Assembly (NCBI RefSeq): GCF_040499845.1
Contig: NZ_CP159342.1
Span: forward strand, 496,001-560,000
Source of the DNA: Micromonospora sp. CCTCC AA 2012012
Lineage (GTDB): Bacteria > Actinomycetota > Actinomycetes > Mycobacteriales > Micromonosporaceae
Length of the DNA: 64,000 nucleotides
Reading direction: 5' to 3'
Made by a program: the position numbers and the translations under genes. The notes under the pieces are model-generated. The model was given only the letters and a program-made list of their open reading frames with translations. It did not search any database and was not told the origin of the DNA. Positions 47,138 through 56,625 of this stretch are shown here, in pieces. The first letter of the stretch is position 1. Every line of letters begins with the position of its first letter.

Positions 47138-47143
47138 TAGACT
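47138..47143 (+). promoter_or_regulatory. Candidate -10 of gltB
   Basis: TAGACT in the AT-richest part of the GNAT/gltB space; the leader to the GTG at 47210 would be about 60 nt and includes GGAGG. The best -35 (TTGCGT, 47118-47123) is only 14 bp upstream, so the -35 is doubtful. Confidence 0.35.
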
Positions 47144-47209
47144 CAATAAACCCACGAGGGCCGACGTCGTCCCGACCATGATCCAACCTGAGTGACGACA
47201 GGAGGCCCG

Positions 47210-50200
47210 GTGGCCTTTCCGTACCCTCTCAGCAGCCCGCAGTCGGCCCCGCCCGCGGCCGGGCTCTACGACCCCGCGCAGGAGCACGACGCGTGCGGTG
47301 TGGCCTTCGTGGCCGACCTGCACGGGCGCCGGTCGCACGAGGTCGTCGCGAACGGGCTCGGCGCGCTCTGCCGGCTGGACCACCGGGGCGCCCGGGGCGC
47401 GGAGCACAACACCGGTGACGGCGCCGGCATCATGATCCAGGTGCCGGACGCGTTCCTGCGCGCCGTGACGGACTTCCCCCTCCCGCCGGCCGGCCAGTAC
47501 GCCACCGGCCTGGTCTTCCTCCCCGACGACGACGCCGCCGAGGCGCGCGCCCGCCGGGTGGTGGAGAAGTACGCCCTGGTCGAGGGCGCCGACGTGCTGG
47601 GCTGGCGGAACGTCCCGACCGACCCGAGCGGCCTGGGCGAGACGGCGCTGGCGGCGATGCCCCGGGTCCGGCAGCTCTTCCTCGCCGCGCACCGGCTCAC
47701 CGACTCGCCCGCCGGCCGGGCCGGTTCCCCGCTGACCGGGCTCGACCTGGACCGGGTGGCGTTCTGCGTCCGCAAGCAGGCCGAGCGGGAGACCGCCGAG
47801 CGGGGCGTGCCGGCGTACTTCCCCTCGCTGTCCGGGCGGACCATGGTCTGGAAGGGCATGCTCACCCCCGACCAGCTCCCGGCGTACTACCCGGAGCTGA
47901 CCGACGAGCGGGTGGTCAGCGCGATCGCGCTGGTGCACTCCCGCTTCTCCACCAACACCTTCCCGTCCTGGCCGCTGGCCCACCCGTACCGGTTCATCGC
48001 GCACAACGGCGAGATCAACACGATCCGGGGCAACCGGAACTGGATGCAGGCCCGGGAGGCGCTGCTGCGCAGCCCGAACATCCCGGGCAACATCCGCCGG
48101 GTCTTCCCGGTCTGCACCCCCGCCGCGTCCGACTCGGCCAACTTCGACGAGGTCCTGGAGCTGCTGCACCTGGCCGGGCGGAGCCTGCCGCACGCGGTGC
48201 TGATGATGATCCCCGAGGCGTGGGAGAACGACCCGGACATGCGCGCCGACAAGCGCGCCTTCTACCGCTTCCACGCCAGCCTGATGGAGCCGTGGGACGG
48301 CCCGGCCTCGGTCGCCTTCACCGACGGTGAGATCGTCGGCGCGGTGCTGGACCGCAACGGCCTGCGCCCGGGGCGCTGGTGGCGGACCGCCGACGGCCTG
48401 GTCGTGCTGGGCAGCGAGGCGGGCGTGCTCGACCTCGACCCGGCGACCGTGGTCGCCAAGGGTCGCCTCCAGCCGGGGAAGATGTTCCTGGTCGACACGG
48501 TCAACGGCCGGATCGTCTCCGACGACGAGATCAAGGCCGAGCTGGCCGCCGCCCAGCCGTACGCCGAGTGGCTGCACGCCGGCCTGATCGAGCTGGACGA
48601 CCTGCCGCCGCGCGAGCACATCGTCTACACCCACGACTCGGTCCGGCGCCGCCAGCAGACCTTCGGTTACACCGAGGAGGAGCTGAAGATCCTGCTCGCG
48701 CCGATGGCGCGGGTCGGCGCGGAGCCGATCGGCTCGATGGGCACCGACACCCCGATCGCCGCGCTGTCGACCCGGCCGCGGCTGCTCTACGACTACTTCC
48801 ACCAGCTCTTCGCCCAGGTCACCAACCCGCCGCTGGACGCCATCCGGGAGGAGCTGGTGACCAGCCTGGCGTCGACCATCGGCCCGGAGGGCAACCTGCT
48901 GGATCCGGGCGCGGCGAGCTGCCGGCAGATCGTGCTGCCCCACCCGGTGATCGACAACGACGAGCTGGCCAAGATCCTCTCCATCGACGAGGACGGCGAC
49001 CTGCCCGGCTTCAAGGCGGTCCGGGTCTCCGGGCTCTACCGGATCCGGGACGGCGGCGCCGGCATCAAGGCCCGGCTGACCGAGATCTGCCGGCACGTCT
49101 CCGAGGCGATCGAGGACGGCGTACGGATCCTGGTGCTCTCCGACCGGGACTCCAACGCCGACCTGGCCCCGATCCCGTCGCTGCTGCTCACCGCGGCGGT
49201 GCACCAGCACCTGGTCCGGGAGCAGACCCGGACCCAGGTGGCGCTGATCGTGGAGTCCGGCGACTGCCGCGAGGTGCACCACGCGGCGGTGCTGATCGGG
49301 TACGGCGCGGCGGCGGTCAACCCGTACCTGGCCTTCGAGTCGGTGGAGGACATGATCTCCACGGGCGCGCTGGTCGGCGTGGAGCCGCGCAAGGCGGTCC
49401 GCAACTACGTCAAGGCGCTCGGCAAGGGCGTCCTGAAGATCATGTCGAAGATGGGCATCTCGACGGTCTCGTCGTACTGCGGTGCGCAGGTCTTCGAGGC
49501 GGTCGGGCTGGACACCCGGCTGGTCGAGCGCTACTTCCGGGGCACCCCCAGCAAGATCAGCGGAATCGGGCTGGCCGAGATCCACGCCGAGGTGGCCGCC
49601 CGGCACGCCCTGGCCTGGCCCGCCCCCGGCACCCGGACCTCCGACCGGCTGGAGGTCGGCGGGGAGTACCAGTGGCGGCGCGAGGGGGAGCTGCACCTGT
49701 TCAACCCGGAGACGGTCTTCCTGCTCCAGCACGCCACCCGCAGCCGCCAGTACGACGTGTTCCGGCAGTACACCGCCAAGGTCGACGAGCTGGCCGCGAA
49801 GGCCGGCTCGCTGCGGGGTCTGTTCACCCTGCGGACCGGGGTGCGTCCGGCGGTGCCGCTGGACGAGGTGGAGCCGGCCAGCGAGATCGTCAAGCGGTTC
49901 GCCACCGGCGCCATGTCGTACGGGTCGATCTCGGCGGAGGCGCACGAGACCCTCGCCATCGCGATGAACCGCCTCGGCGGCAAGTCCAACACCGGTGAGG
50001 GCGGCGAGGACGTCGACCGCCTGCGCGACCCGCAGCGCCGCTCGGCGGTCAAGCAGATCGCCAGCGGCCGGTTCGGTGTGACCAGCGAATACCTGGTCAA
50101 CGCCGACGACCTCCAGATCAAGATGGCGCAGGGCGCGAAGCCCGGCGAGGGCGGCCAGCTGCCCGGCAACAAGGTCTGGCCGTGGATCGCCCGGACCCGG

Positions 50201-51868
50201 CACGCCACCCCGGGCGTCGGCCTGATCTCGCCGCCGCCGCACCACGACATCTACTCCATCGAGGATCTCGCCCAGCTCGTCCACGACCTCAAGTGCGTCA
50301 ACCCGGCCGCCCGGGTGCACGTCAAGCTGGTCAGCGAGGTCGGCGTGGGCACCGTCGCGGCGGGTGTCGCCAAGCTCAAGGCCGACGTCATCCTGATCTC
50401 CGGCCACGACGGCGGCACCGGCGCGTCGCCGCTGAACTCGCTCAAGCACGCCGGCACCCCGTGGGAGCTGGGCCTGGCCGAGGCGCAGCAGACGCTGCTG
50501 CTCAACAAGCTCCGCGACCGGGTCACCGTGCAGGTCGACGGTCAGCTCAAGACCGGCCGGGACGTGCTGATCGCGGCGCTGCTCGGCGCCGAGGAGTTCG
50601 GCTTCGCCACCGCGCCGCTGATCGTCGAGGGCTGCGTGATGATGCGGGTCTGCCACCTGGACACCTGTCCGGTGGGCATCGCCACCCAGAACCCGGTGCT
50701 GCGCGAGCGGTTCACCGGCCGGCCGGAGTTCGTGGAGAACTTCTTCCTCTTCCTCGCCGAGGAGGTCCGCGGGTACCTCGCCGAGCTGGGCTTCCGGTCG
50801 ATCGAGGAGGCGATCGGGCAGACCGAGCTGCTCGACCTCACCCCGGCCATCGACCACTGGAAGGGGCACGGGCTGGACCTGGCGCCCGTACTCCAGCTGC
50901 CGGAGCTGCCGGCGGACGCCGCGCGACGCGGCATCCGGGCCCAGGACCACGGCCTGGAACTGGCGCTGGACAACGAGCTGATCGCCCTCGCCGAGCCGGC
51001 GCTGCGTGACGGCACACCGGTCCGGGTCGAGGTGGCGGTGCGTAACGAGCACCGCAGCGTCGGCGCGATGCTCGGCGGCGAGGTGACCCGCCGCTTCGGC
51101 GGCGCCGGCCTCCCCACCGACACGATCGAGTTCCTGCTGCACGGCACCGCCGGGCAGTCGTTCGGCGCGTTCCTGCCGCACGGGGTCACCCTGCGACTGC
51201 ACGGCGACGCCAACGACTACGTCGGCAAGGGCCTCTCCGGCGGCCGGCTCGTCGTCCGCCCGGACACCGCCGCGCCGTTCGCCGCGGGCCCGGCGCCGGC
51301 GGGGGAGCGGGCCGAGGACCAGATCATCGCCGGCAACACCATCCTGTACGGGGCCACGGCCGGCGAGGTCTTCCTGCGCGGCCGGGTCGGCGAGCGGTTC
51401 GCGGTGCGCAACTCCGGCGCGGTGGCCGTCGTCGAGGGGGTCGGCGACCACGGCTGCGAGTACATGACCGGCGGCACGGTGGTGGTGCTGGGCGAGACGG
51501 GGCGCAACTTCGCCGCCGGCATGTCCGGCGGCACCGCGTTCGTCTGGCAGCTCGACCGGCGTCGGGTCAACACCGAGCTGGTCGACCTCTCCCCGCTGCG
51601 GGACGAGGAGCGGGACCGGCTGCACGAACTCGTGCAGCGGCACTTCGCCGAGACCGACTCGGCCGTCGCCGAGGAGCTGCTGAAGCGCTGGCCGGAGGCG
51701 GTGCAGGAGTTCACCGCCGTGGTGCCCCGGGACTATCGCCGGGTGCTGGAGATCATGCGGGCCGCCGAAGCCGCCGGCCGTGACGTCGACGACGCGGTGA
51801 TGACCGCGCTGACCCCGTCCGTGCCGCCCGTCACCCGGGTGGCGGCCCAGGAGGTTGCTCGTGCCTGA
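47210..51868 (+). CDS. gltB: Glutamate synthase (NADPH) large subunit
   Basis: Converts glutamine plus 2-oxoglutarate to two glutamates; 1552 aa. N-terminal class II amidotransferase whose processed N-terminus is the Cys in [12 protein letters not shown]-binding synthase domain with [12 protein letters not shown] and [12 protein letters not shown]; 3Fe-4S cluster Cys in [17 protein letters not shown] (C-x5-C-x4-C); C-terminal beta-helix with [10 protein letters not shown] and [14 protein letters not shown] at 47210 is chosen for GGAGG 4 nt upstream; a GTG 18 nt earlier is possible. Overlaps gltD by 8 nt. Confidence 0.96.
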   Translation: MAFPYPLSSPQSAPPAAGLYDPAQEHDACGVAFVADLHGRRSHEVVANGLGALCRLDHRGARGAEHNTGDGAGIMIQVPDAFLRAVTDFPLPPAGQYATGLVFLPDDDAAEARARRVVEKYALVEGADVLGWRNVPTDPSGLGETALAAMPRVRQLFLAAHRLTDSPAGRAGSPLTGLDLDRVAFCVRKQAERETAERGVPAYFPSLSGRTMVWKGMLTPDQLPAYYPELTDERVVSAIALVHSRFSTNTFPSWPLAHPYRFIAHNGEINTIRGNRNWMQAREALLRSPNIPGNIRRVFPVCTPAASDSANFDEVLELLHLAGRSLPHAVLMMIPEAWENDPDMRADKRAFYRFHASLMEPWDGPASVAFTDGEIVGAVLDRNGLRPGRWWRTADGLVVLGSEAGVLDLDPATVVAKGRLQPGKMFLVDTVNGRIVSDDEIKAELAAAQPYAEWLHAGLIELDDLPPREHIVYTHDSVRRRQQTFGYTEEELKILLAPMARVGAEPIGSMGTDTPIAALSTRPRLLYDYFHQLFAQVTNPPLDAIREELVTSLASTIGPEGNLLDPGAASCRQIVLPHPVIDNDELAKILSIDEDGDLPGFKAVRVSGLYRIRDGGAGIKARLTEICRHVSEAIEDGVRILVLSDRDSNADLAPIPSLLLTAAVHQHLVREQTRTQVALIVESGDCREVHHAAVLIGYGAAAVNPYLAFESVEDMISTGALVGVEPRKAVRNYVKALGKGVLKIMSKMGISTVSSYCGAQVFEAVGLDTRLVERYFRGTPSKISGIGLAEIHAEVAARHALAWPAPGTRTSDRLEVGGEYQWRREGELHLFNPETVFLLQHATRSRQYDVFRQYTAKVDELAAKAGSLRGLFTLRTGVRPAVPLDEVEPASEIVKRFATGAMSYGSISAEAHETLAIAMNRLGGKSNTGEGGEDVDRLRDPQRRSAVKQIASGRFGVTSEYLVNADDLQIKMAQGAKPGEGGQLPGNKVWPWIARTRHATPGVGLISPPPHHDIYSIEDLAQLVHDLKCVNPAARVHVKLVSEVGVGTVAAGVAKLKADVILISGHDGGTGASPLNSLKHAGTPWELGLAEAQQTLLLNKLRDRVTVQVDGQLKTGRDVLIAALLGAEEFGFATAPLIVEGCVMMRVCHLDTCPVGIATQNPVLRERFTGRPEFVENFFLFLAEEVRGYLAELGFRSIEEAIGQTELLDLTPAIDHWKGHGLDLAPVLQLPELPADAARRGIRAQDHGLELALDNELIALAEPALRDGTPVRVEVAVRNEHRSVGAMLGGEVTRRFGGAGLPTDTIEFLLHGTAGQSFGAFLPHGVTLRLHGDANDYVGKGLSGGRLVVRPDTAAPFAAGPAPAGERAEDQIIAGNTILYGATAGEVFLRGRVGERFAVRNSGAVAVVEGVGDHGCEYMTGGTVVVLGETGRNFAAGMSGGTAFVWQLDRRRVNTELVDLSPLRDEERDRLHELVQRHFAETDSAVAEELLKRWPEAVQEFTAVVPRDYRRVLEIMRAAEAAGRDVDDAVMTALTPSVPPVTRVAAQEVARA

Positions 51869-53369
51869 CCCGAACGGTTTCCTGCGCTACGACCGGCGGC
51901 TGCCGGCCCGCCGTCCGGTGCCGGTGCGGATCACCGACTGGCGGGAGGTCTACCCGCCGGCCGGTGAGGAGCTGATCCGCGAGCAGGCCACCCGCTGCAT
52001 GGACTGCGGCATCCCGTTCTGCCACGAGGGCTGCCCGCTGGGCAACCGCATCCCGGACTGGAACGACCTGGTCCGCACCGGCGGCTGGGACGCCGCGGTG
52101 GAGTCGCTGCACGCCACCAACAACTTTCCCGAGTTCACCGGCCGGCTCTGCCCGGCGCCCTGCGAGGCGGCCTGCGTGCTCGGCCTCGGCGGTCAGCAGC
52201 CGGTGACCATCAAGCAGGTCGAGGTGGAGATCGCGAACGCGGCGGTGGCCCGGGGCGGGCTGCGGCCGCACCCGGTGCCGGCGCCGACCGGCCGGTCGGT
52301 CGCCGTGGTCGGCTCCGGGCCCGCCGGGCTCGCCGCCGCGCAGCAGCTCGCCCGCGCCGGTCACGCCGTCACCGTGTACGAGCGCGACGACGCGATCGGC
52401 GGCCTGCTCCGGTACGGCATCCCGGACTTCAAGCTGGAGAAGGAGCACATCGACACGCGGCTGGCCCAGCTCGCCGCCGAGGGCGTGCAGTTCCGCACCG
52501 GGGTGAACGTCGGCGTCGACGTCACCGCCGACGAGCTGCGCGCCCGGCACGACGCGGTGCTGCTGGCCTGCGGCGCCCTCCAGGGCCGGGACACCCCGGA
52601 GACGCCCGGGCGGGAACTGCGCGGCGTGCACCAGGCGATGTCGCACCTGGTCGCCGCCAACCGGGTAGTCGCCGCGGCCGGCCAGGGCCGACCCGCCCTG
52701 GCGGTGCTGCCCGACGGCACCCCCATCGACGCCGCCGGCAAGCACGTGGTGATCATCGGCGGTGGCGACACCGCCGCCGACTGCCTGGGCGTGGCGCACC
52801 GGCAGGGTGCGGCCGGCGTACACCAGCTCGACCTCTATCCCGAGCCGCCGAGCAGCCGGGACGCCGAGCGGGACCCGTGGCCGACCTGGCCCTGGGTGCT
52901 GCGCAACTACCCGGCGCACGAGGAGGGCGGCGACCGGGTCTTCGCGGTGGCGGTGCAGGAGTTCGTCGACGACGGCACCGGCCGGGTCAAGGGGGTCCGG
53001 ATCGCCGAGGTGACCGTGGAGAAGCGGGACGGCCGGCGGATCGTCACCGCGCTGCCCGGTTCGGAGCGGGAACTGCCGGCCGATCTGGTGCTGCTCGCCA
53101 TCGGGTTCGAGGGCACCGAGCAGCAGCCGCTGCTGACGCAGTTCGGGGTCACCCGCAACCCGCGCGGCGCGGTCGACGCCCGGCCCGACTGGCAGACCGA
53201 CGCGGACGGCGTCTTCGTCGCCGGTGACATGCACCGGGGCGCGTCCCTGATCGTCTGGGCGATCGCCGAGGGCCGCGCGGCGGCTGCCGCCATCCACACG
53301 TACCTGGGTGGGGTGGGCACGCTGCCCGCGCCGGTGGACCCGGCCCGCCAGCCGCTGGCCGCCCGCTGA
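51861..53369 (+). CDS. gltD: Glutamate synthase (NADPH) small subunit
   Basis: 502-aa FAD/Fe-S subunit that passes NADPH electrons to GltB. The Cys-rich N-terminus for two 4Fe-4S clusters is [17 protein letters not shown] and [12 protein letters not shown]; the FAD motif is [20 protein letters not shown], the NADPH motif [15 protein letters not shown], and the C-terminal [21 protein letters not shown] at 51861 with AGGAGG 6 nt upstream, inside the end of gltB. Followed by a strong hairpin. Confidence 0.97.
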   Translation: MPDPNGFLRYDRRLPARRPVPVRITDWREVYPPAGEELIREQATRCMDCGIPFCHEGCPLGNRIPDWNDLVRTGGWDAAVESLHATNNFPEFTGRLCPAPCEAACVLGLGGQQPVTIKQVEVEIANAAVARGGLRPHPVPAPTGRSVAVVGSGPAGLAAAQQLARAGHAVTVYERDDAIGGLLRYGIPDFKLEKEHIDTRLAQLAAEGVQFRTGVNVGVDVTADELRARHDAVLLACGALQGRDTPETPGRELRGVHQAMSHLVAANRVVAAAGQGRPALAVLPDGTPIDAAGKHVVIIGGGDTAADCLGVAHRQGAAGVHQLDLYPEPPSSRDAERDPWPTWPWVLRNYPAHEEGGDRVFAVAVQEFVDDGTGRVKGVRIAEVTVEKRDGRRIVTALPGSERELPADLVLLAIGFEGTEQQPLLTQFGVTRNPRGAVDARPDWQTDADGVFVAGDMHRGASLIVWAIAEGRAAAAAIHTYLGGVGTLPAPVDPARQPLAAR

Positions 53370-53408
53370 CCCAGGCCGTCGACTCCGGCCAGCCGGACCG
53401 CTTCAGTC

Positions 53409-53448
53409 GCCGACGAGGTGCACCACCGGACGGGTGCACCTCGTCGGC
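53409..53448 (+). terminator. Strong hairpin after gltD
   Basis: Perfect 16-bp stem GCCGACGAGGTGCACC (53409-53424) and complement at 53433-53448, 8-nt loop, 40 nt after the gltD stop. No U-tract. Probable terminator of the gltBD operon; its right arm also begins the 37-bp repeat array. Confidence 0.65.
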
Positions 53449-53476
53449 TTGCGGCCTGTCCTCGTCCCGGCCGGTG

Positions 53477-53624
53477 CTTCGTCGGCCGGCGGCCTGCACT
53501 GGTCCGGCCGGCGCTTCGTCGGCTGGCGGCCTGCACTGGTCCGGCCGGCGCTTCGTCGGCCGGCGGCCTGCACCGGTCCGGCCGGTGCCTCGTCGGTCCG
53601 CGGGCCTTCGCCCGGCTGCCGCTG
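53477..53624 (+). repeat. 37-bp tandem repeat, four copies
   Basis: Units beginning CTTCGTCGGC (CCTCGTCGG in the last) start at 53477, 53514, 53551 and 53588, exactly 37 bp apart; a degenerate copy precedes at 53439. Within each unit GGCGGCCTGCA and GGTCCGGCCGG are conserved. The period is not a multiple of three, so the array is non-coding. Confidence 0.85.
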
Positions 53625-53669
53625 TCGGAGATGTCCCGTCGAGCCCTCACCGGTGCTGTACCGCTGACG

Positions 53670-53796
53670 CTACGAACTTGATTACATCAATGGATCACCG
53701 TGCCGACGACTGACGGCGGACGTCGTCGAGCATGTTGGAACGCCGACGACCCCGACGGCGTCACCGCCTGATTCATTGATGTAATCAAGTTCGTAA
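53670..53796. repeat. Element 2 bounded by near-perfect inverted arms
   Basis: Left arm 53671-53697 and right arm 53769-53795 are inverted copies, 26 of 27 matching; core CTACGAACTTGATTACATCA. Each arm itself contains the small dyad TTGAT-TAC-ATCAA. The interior is 71 bp, GC-rich, unrelated to element 1. Arms are strikingly AT-rich against surroundings. Sequence and layout match element 1 at 42236-42528. No ORF. Confidence 0.7.
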
Positions 53797-53844
53797 CGTG
53801 TCCGAAGACATGGCTGGTGTCCGATCGGGCGTGGGCGTGCGATC

Positions 53845-53995
53845 AGCCGGGGCTGCGCGGGGCTGCGCGGGGCGGTGCGGGGCTGCGCGGGGCGGTGCGG
53901 GGCGGTGCGGGGCGGTGCGGGGGCGGTGCCGGGCGGTGCGGGGGCGGTGCCGGGCGGTGCGGGGGCGGTGCCGGGCGGAGTTGGGTGGGGCGGGG
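53845..53995 (+). repeat. G-rich short-period repeats
   Basis: GGGGCGGTGC repeated every 10 bp from 53889 to 53920, then a 21-bp unit starting GGGGGCGGTGCC at 53919, 53940 and 53961. Multiple runs of four to five G on one strand could form G-quadruplexes. Non-coding, near the 3' end of the minus-strand peptidase gene. Confidence 0.75.
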
Positions 53996-54050
53996 CGAAG
54001 CCGGCCGGCCGCCCGTCCCCGGGACCTGGGGCGGGCGACCGACCGACGAC

Positions 54051-55583
54051 TCAGTGCGCCAGCAGCTGACGCGCGTCCCGGATCTTCGTCCAGGACTTCG
54101 GCTGGGCGGGGGCGGCCATCCGGGCCGTGGCGGTGCTCAGCTCCGGCCGCCCGGCGGTGAAGAGCCAGGTGGTGAAGACGGCGTCCAGGTCCTGCCCGGA
54201 GAGGCGCTCGGCGAGCGCCTGGAACTGGGCGATGGTGCCGTTGCCGTAGCGGTGCCCGGCCGTCCACTCACGCAGGATCCGGAAGAAGGCGTCGTCGCCG
54301 ACGGCCAGCCGGAGCTGGTGCAGCGCCATCGCGCCCCGGTCGTAGACCGCGTCGTCGAAGACCCGGTCGGCGCCCGGGTTGCCCGGGAGCACCTGCCAGA
54401 ACGGGTCGTCGGCCGGGTAGCCGGCGTAGGTGAAGTCGAAGAGCTCCTGGGCGGTCCCCTCGCCCTGCTCCTCCGACCAGAGCCACTCGGCGTACGAGGC
54501 GAAGCCCTCGTTCAGCCAGATGGCGCTCCAGTCCGCCACCGACACCGAGTCGCCGAACCACTGGTGGGCGTTCTCGTGCACCACCACGTACGGGTTGGCG
54601 CCGCGCCGCCAGAAGCTCGGCCCGAACACCGGGCGGGTCTGCGTCTCCAGGGCGAAGCCGATGCCGTCGATCGGGCCGGCGACGCCGCCCTGCGCCTCGA
54701 ACGGGTACGGACCGAAGATGCCGCTCTCCCAGTCGACGATCTCGGCGGTCCGCTCGATGCTGGCCCGGGCGGCCGGCTCCCGCTCGCCCAGCGTGGTGCT
54801 GTACGCGTTCACCACCGGCTGCCCGTTCGGCGCGGTGTCGGTGACGATGTCGTACTGGCCGATGGCGAGGAACGCCTGGTAGGTGGCGCCCGGCCGGGTG
54901 CTGCGCCAGCTCCACCGGGTGCGGTTGCCGGCCTCGGGGAGCGGGGCCCGGGGCTGGAGGCCGTTGCTGATCACCTCGACACCGGTCGGCACCGAGACGG
55001 AGATGTCCCAGGTGGCCTTGTCCTTCGGGTGGTCGTTGCTGGGGAACCACCACCAGGCCGACTCGGGTTCGTTGACCGCGAGCGCCCCGTCGGCGGTGCG
55101 TTTCCAGGACGTCCAGCCCGGGGTGGTCACCTGGGACGGGACCCCGGCGTACTTCACCACGACGGTGAGCTGCTGCCCGGCGGTGATCGGTCGGGGCGCG
55201 TCCACCACGAGTTCGTGGACGCCCTCGCGGTGGAAGGTGGCCGGCCAGCCGTTCACCCGGACCGACTCCACGTCGAGCAGGAAGTCGAGGTTGAACCGGG
55301 ACAGCGCCTGGGTGGCCTTCGCCAGGACGGTGGTGGTGCCGCTGAGCCGGTCGGTGGCCGGTTCGTAGCGCAGCCGTACGTCGTAGTGGTCGACGTCGTA
55401 GCCGCCGTTGCCGTAGTCGGGGAAGTAGCTGTCGCCGAGGCCGGCGCTGCCGGGGGTGCCGGTGGCCGAGGGCGACGGCCGGCCGTGGCCCGGTGGGGCG
55501 GTGTGGCCGGGGGCACCGGTGCCGACGGTGCCGGCGGTGGTGACGGTCAGCGCGGCGATGGCCGCGGTCAGGACGCGTCGCAC
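54051..55583 (-). CDS. Exported M1-family zinc metallopeptidase
   Basis: 510 aa. Signal peptide VRRVLTAAIAALTVTTAGTV then a Gly/Pro/Ser-rich linker to ~50. Aminopeptidase-N-like N-terminal beta domain, then the zinc site HENAHQWFGDS with the third ligand Glu in WLNEGFASYAEWLW. The GTG at 55583 is preferred over the ATG at 55601 because GGAGGGAG lies 8 nt upstream of it and the signal peptide starts there. Shorter than full aminopeptidase N, lacking the large C-terminal helical domain, as in other secreted actinobacterial M1 peptidases. Confidence 0.92.
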   Translation of the reverse strand: MRRVLTAAIAALTVTTAGTVGTGAPGHTAPPGHGRPSPSATGTPGSAGLGDSYFPDYGNGGYDVDHYDVRLRYEPATDRLSGTTTVLAKATQALSRFNLDFLLDVESVRVNGWPATFHREGVHELVVDAPRPITAGQQLTVVVKYAGVPSQVTTPGWTSWKRTADGALAVNEPESAWWWFPSNDHPKDKATWDISVSVPTGVEVISNGLQPRAPLPEAGNRTRWSWRSTRPGATYQAFLAIGQYDIVTDTAPNGQPVVNAYSTTLGEREPAARASIERTAEIVDWESGIFGPYPFEAQGGVAGPIDGIGFALETQTRPVFGPSFWRRGANPYVVVHENAHQWFGDSVSVADWSAIWLNEGFASYAEWLWSEEQGEGTAQELFDFTYAGYPADDPFWQVLPGNPGADRVFDDAVYDRGAMALHQLRLAVGDDAFFRILREWTAGHRYGNGTIAQFQALAERLSGQDLDAVFTTWLFTAGRPELSTATARMAAPAQPKSWTKIRDARQLLAH

Positions 55584-55673
55584 GAGGTGGACTCCCTCCA
55601 TCGTGGTGTGGGGCACCGGCCAACCTAATCGACAGTTGTGAACATGTGTGTCCCGGCTCCGCGTCGTCGGCTA

Positions 55674-55702
55674 TTCATTTTATGTCGATGTTTCGATAGT
55701 AT
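55674..55702 (+). promoter_or_regulatory. Candidate promoter of the SGNH hydrolase gene
   Basis: TTCATT (55674-55679), 17 bp, TAGTAT (55697-55702) in an unusually AT-rich stretch. Leader to the ATG about 75 nt. Confidence 0.45.
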
Positions 55703-55785
55703 TACCGGCCAGTAACACCACCATCACCTCTGGCCACGCGCGCGGTCGAAGGGCTCCACCACCCCTGTTCCGTGGAGGTCCCGTC

Positions 55786-56571
55786 ATGCTCCGTCGCGTC
55801 CGCACCGCACTCGTCGCCGCTCTCGCCGCGACCCTCGGCGTCGTCGCCGTCCCCGGCGTCGCCCAGGCGGCCACCGTCAACTACGTCGCCCTCGGCGACT
55901 CCTACTCCTCCGGGGTCGGGGCTGGCCCGTACGACCTCTCCACCTGCCTGCGCAGCCAGAAGTCGTACGCCCCGCTCTGGGCCGCCGCCCACGCGGTCAG
56001 CAGCTTCCGCTTCCCGGCCTGCGGCGGCGCGGTCACCGCCGACGTCATCAACGGCCAGGTCAGCGCGCTGAGCAGCACCACTACGCTGGTCACCATCACC
56101 ATCGGCGGCAACGACGCCGGCTTCTCCGACGTCATCACCAGCTGCCGCTTCGGCAGCACGTCGAGCTGCACCAACGCGGTGAACACCGCGAAGAGCTTCG
56201 CCACCGGCACGCTGCCCGGCCGGCTCGACGCCACCTACGCGGCGATCCGGAACCGGGCGCCGAACGCCCGGCTGGTGGTGCTCGGCTACCCCCGGCTGTT
56301 CGAGACGAACTGGTGCGGCCTGCTCGCCATGAGCACCTACAAGCGGACCATCCTCAACGAAGCCGCCGACCTGCTCGCCTCGGTCATCGCCGACCGGGCC
56401 GGCGCGGCCGGCGCCACCTTCGTCGACACCCGGTCGGCCTTCGCCGGGCACGGGGTCTGCGCCGCCGACCCGTGGAGCCACGACGTCAGCGGGGTCGTCG
56501 AGGCGTACCACCCGGACGCCGACGGCTACCGGTACGGCTACCTGTCGGCGCTGACCGCCGCCATCGGCTGA
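55786..56571 (+). CDS. Secreted SGNH/GDSL hydrolase (esterase or lipase)
   Basis: 261 aa. Signal peptide MLRRVRTALVAALAATLGVV ending AQAA (residue ~29). Block I is YVALGDSYSSGVGAGPY with the catalytic Ser, block III TIGGNDAGFSD with oxyanion Gly and Asn, and block V VEAYHPDADGY with the catalytic His. Six Cys in the mature part fit disulphide bonds as in the Streptomyces extracellular esterase/lipase group. GTGGAGG precedes the ATG. Exported; substrate probably acyl esters. Confidence 0.93.
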   Translation: MLRRVRTALVAALAATLGVVAVPGVAQAATVNYVALGDSYSSGVGAGPYDLSTCLRSQKSYAPLWAAAHAVSSFRFPACGGAVTADVINGQVSALSSTTTLVTITIGGNDAGFSDVITSCRFGSTSSCTNAVNTAKSFATGTLPGRLDATYAAIRNRAPNARLVVLGYPRLFETNWCGLLAMSTYKRTILNEAADLLASVIADRAGAAGATFVDTRSAFAGHGVCAADPWSHDVSGVVEAYHPDADGYRYGYLSALTAAIG

Positions 56572-56581
56572 CGTACGCCGA

Positions 56582-56611
56582 CGGCCGGCACCCCACCCGG
56601 GGTGCCGGCCG
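56582..56611. terminator. Bidirectional stem-loop between SGNH hydrolase and PhoX-type gene
   Basis: Perfect 13-bp stem CGGCCGGCACCCC/GGGGTGCCGGCCG with 4-nt loop ACCC, midway between convergent stops. Classic two-way GC-rich terminator. Confidence 0.75.
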
Positions 56612-56625
56612 TCCCGCGCGTCGAC

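Larger units (their letters stand above)
53370..54050. other. Non-coding repeat-rich region after gltD
   Basis: 680 bp with no supported gene. In order: a 16-bp-stem hairpin (53409-53448), four to five 37-bp tandem repeats (53439-53624), an element with 27-30 nt inverted arms (53670-53796), and a very G-rich stretch (53845-53995) with 10-bp then 21-bp periods. ORFs on both strands are repeat shadows. Confidence 0.65.

Noticed and set aside
47132..51643. 1503-aa ORF antisense to gltB
   Set aside because: Mirror frame of a very long GC-rich gene; low-complexity His/Val/Arg composition and no domain.
53477..53624. CRISPR array
   Set aside because: The 37-bp units are directly adjacent with no unique spacers; it is a simple tandem repeat, and no cas genes are near.
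53798..54160. ORF with repeated RGRCRAV units
   Set aside because: Translation of the G-rich repeats; no conserved feature and it runs into the peptidase gene on the other strand.
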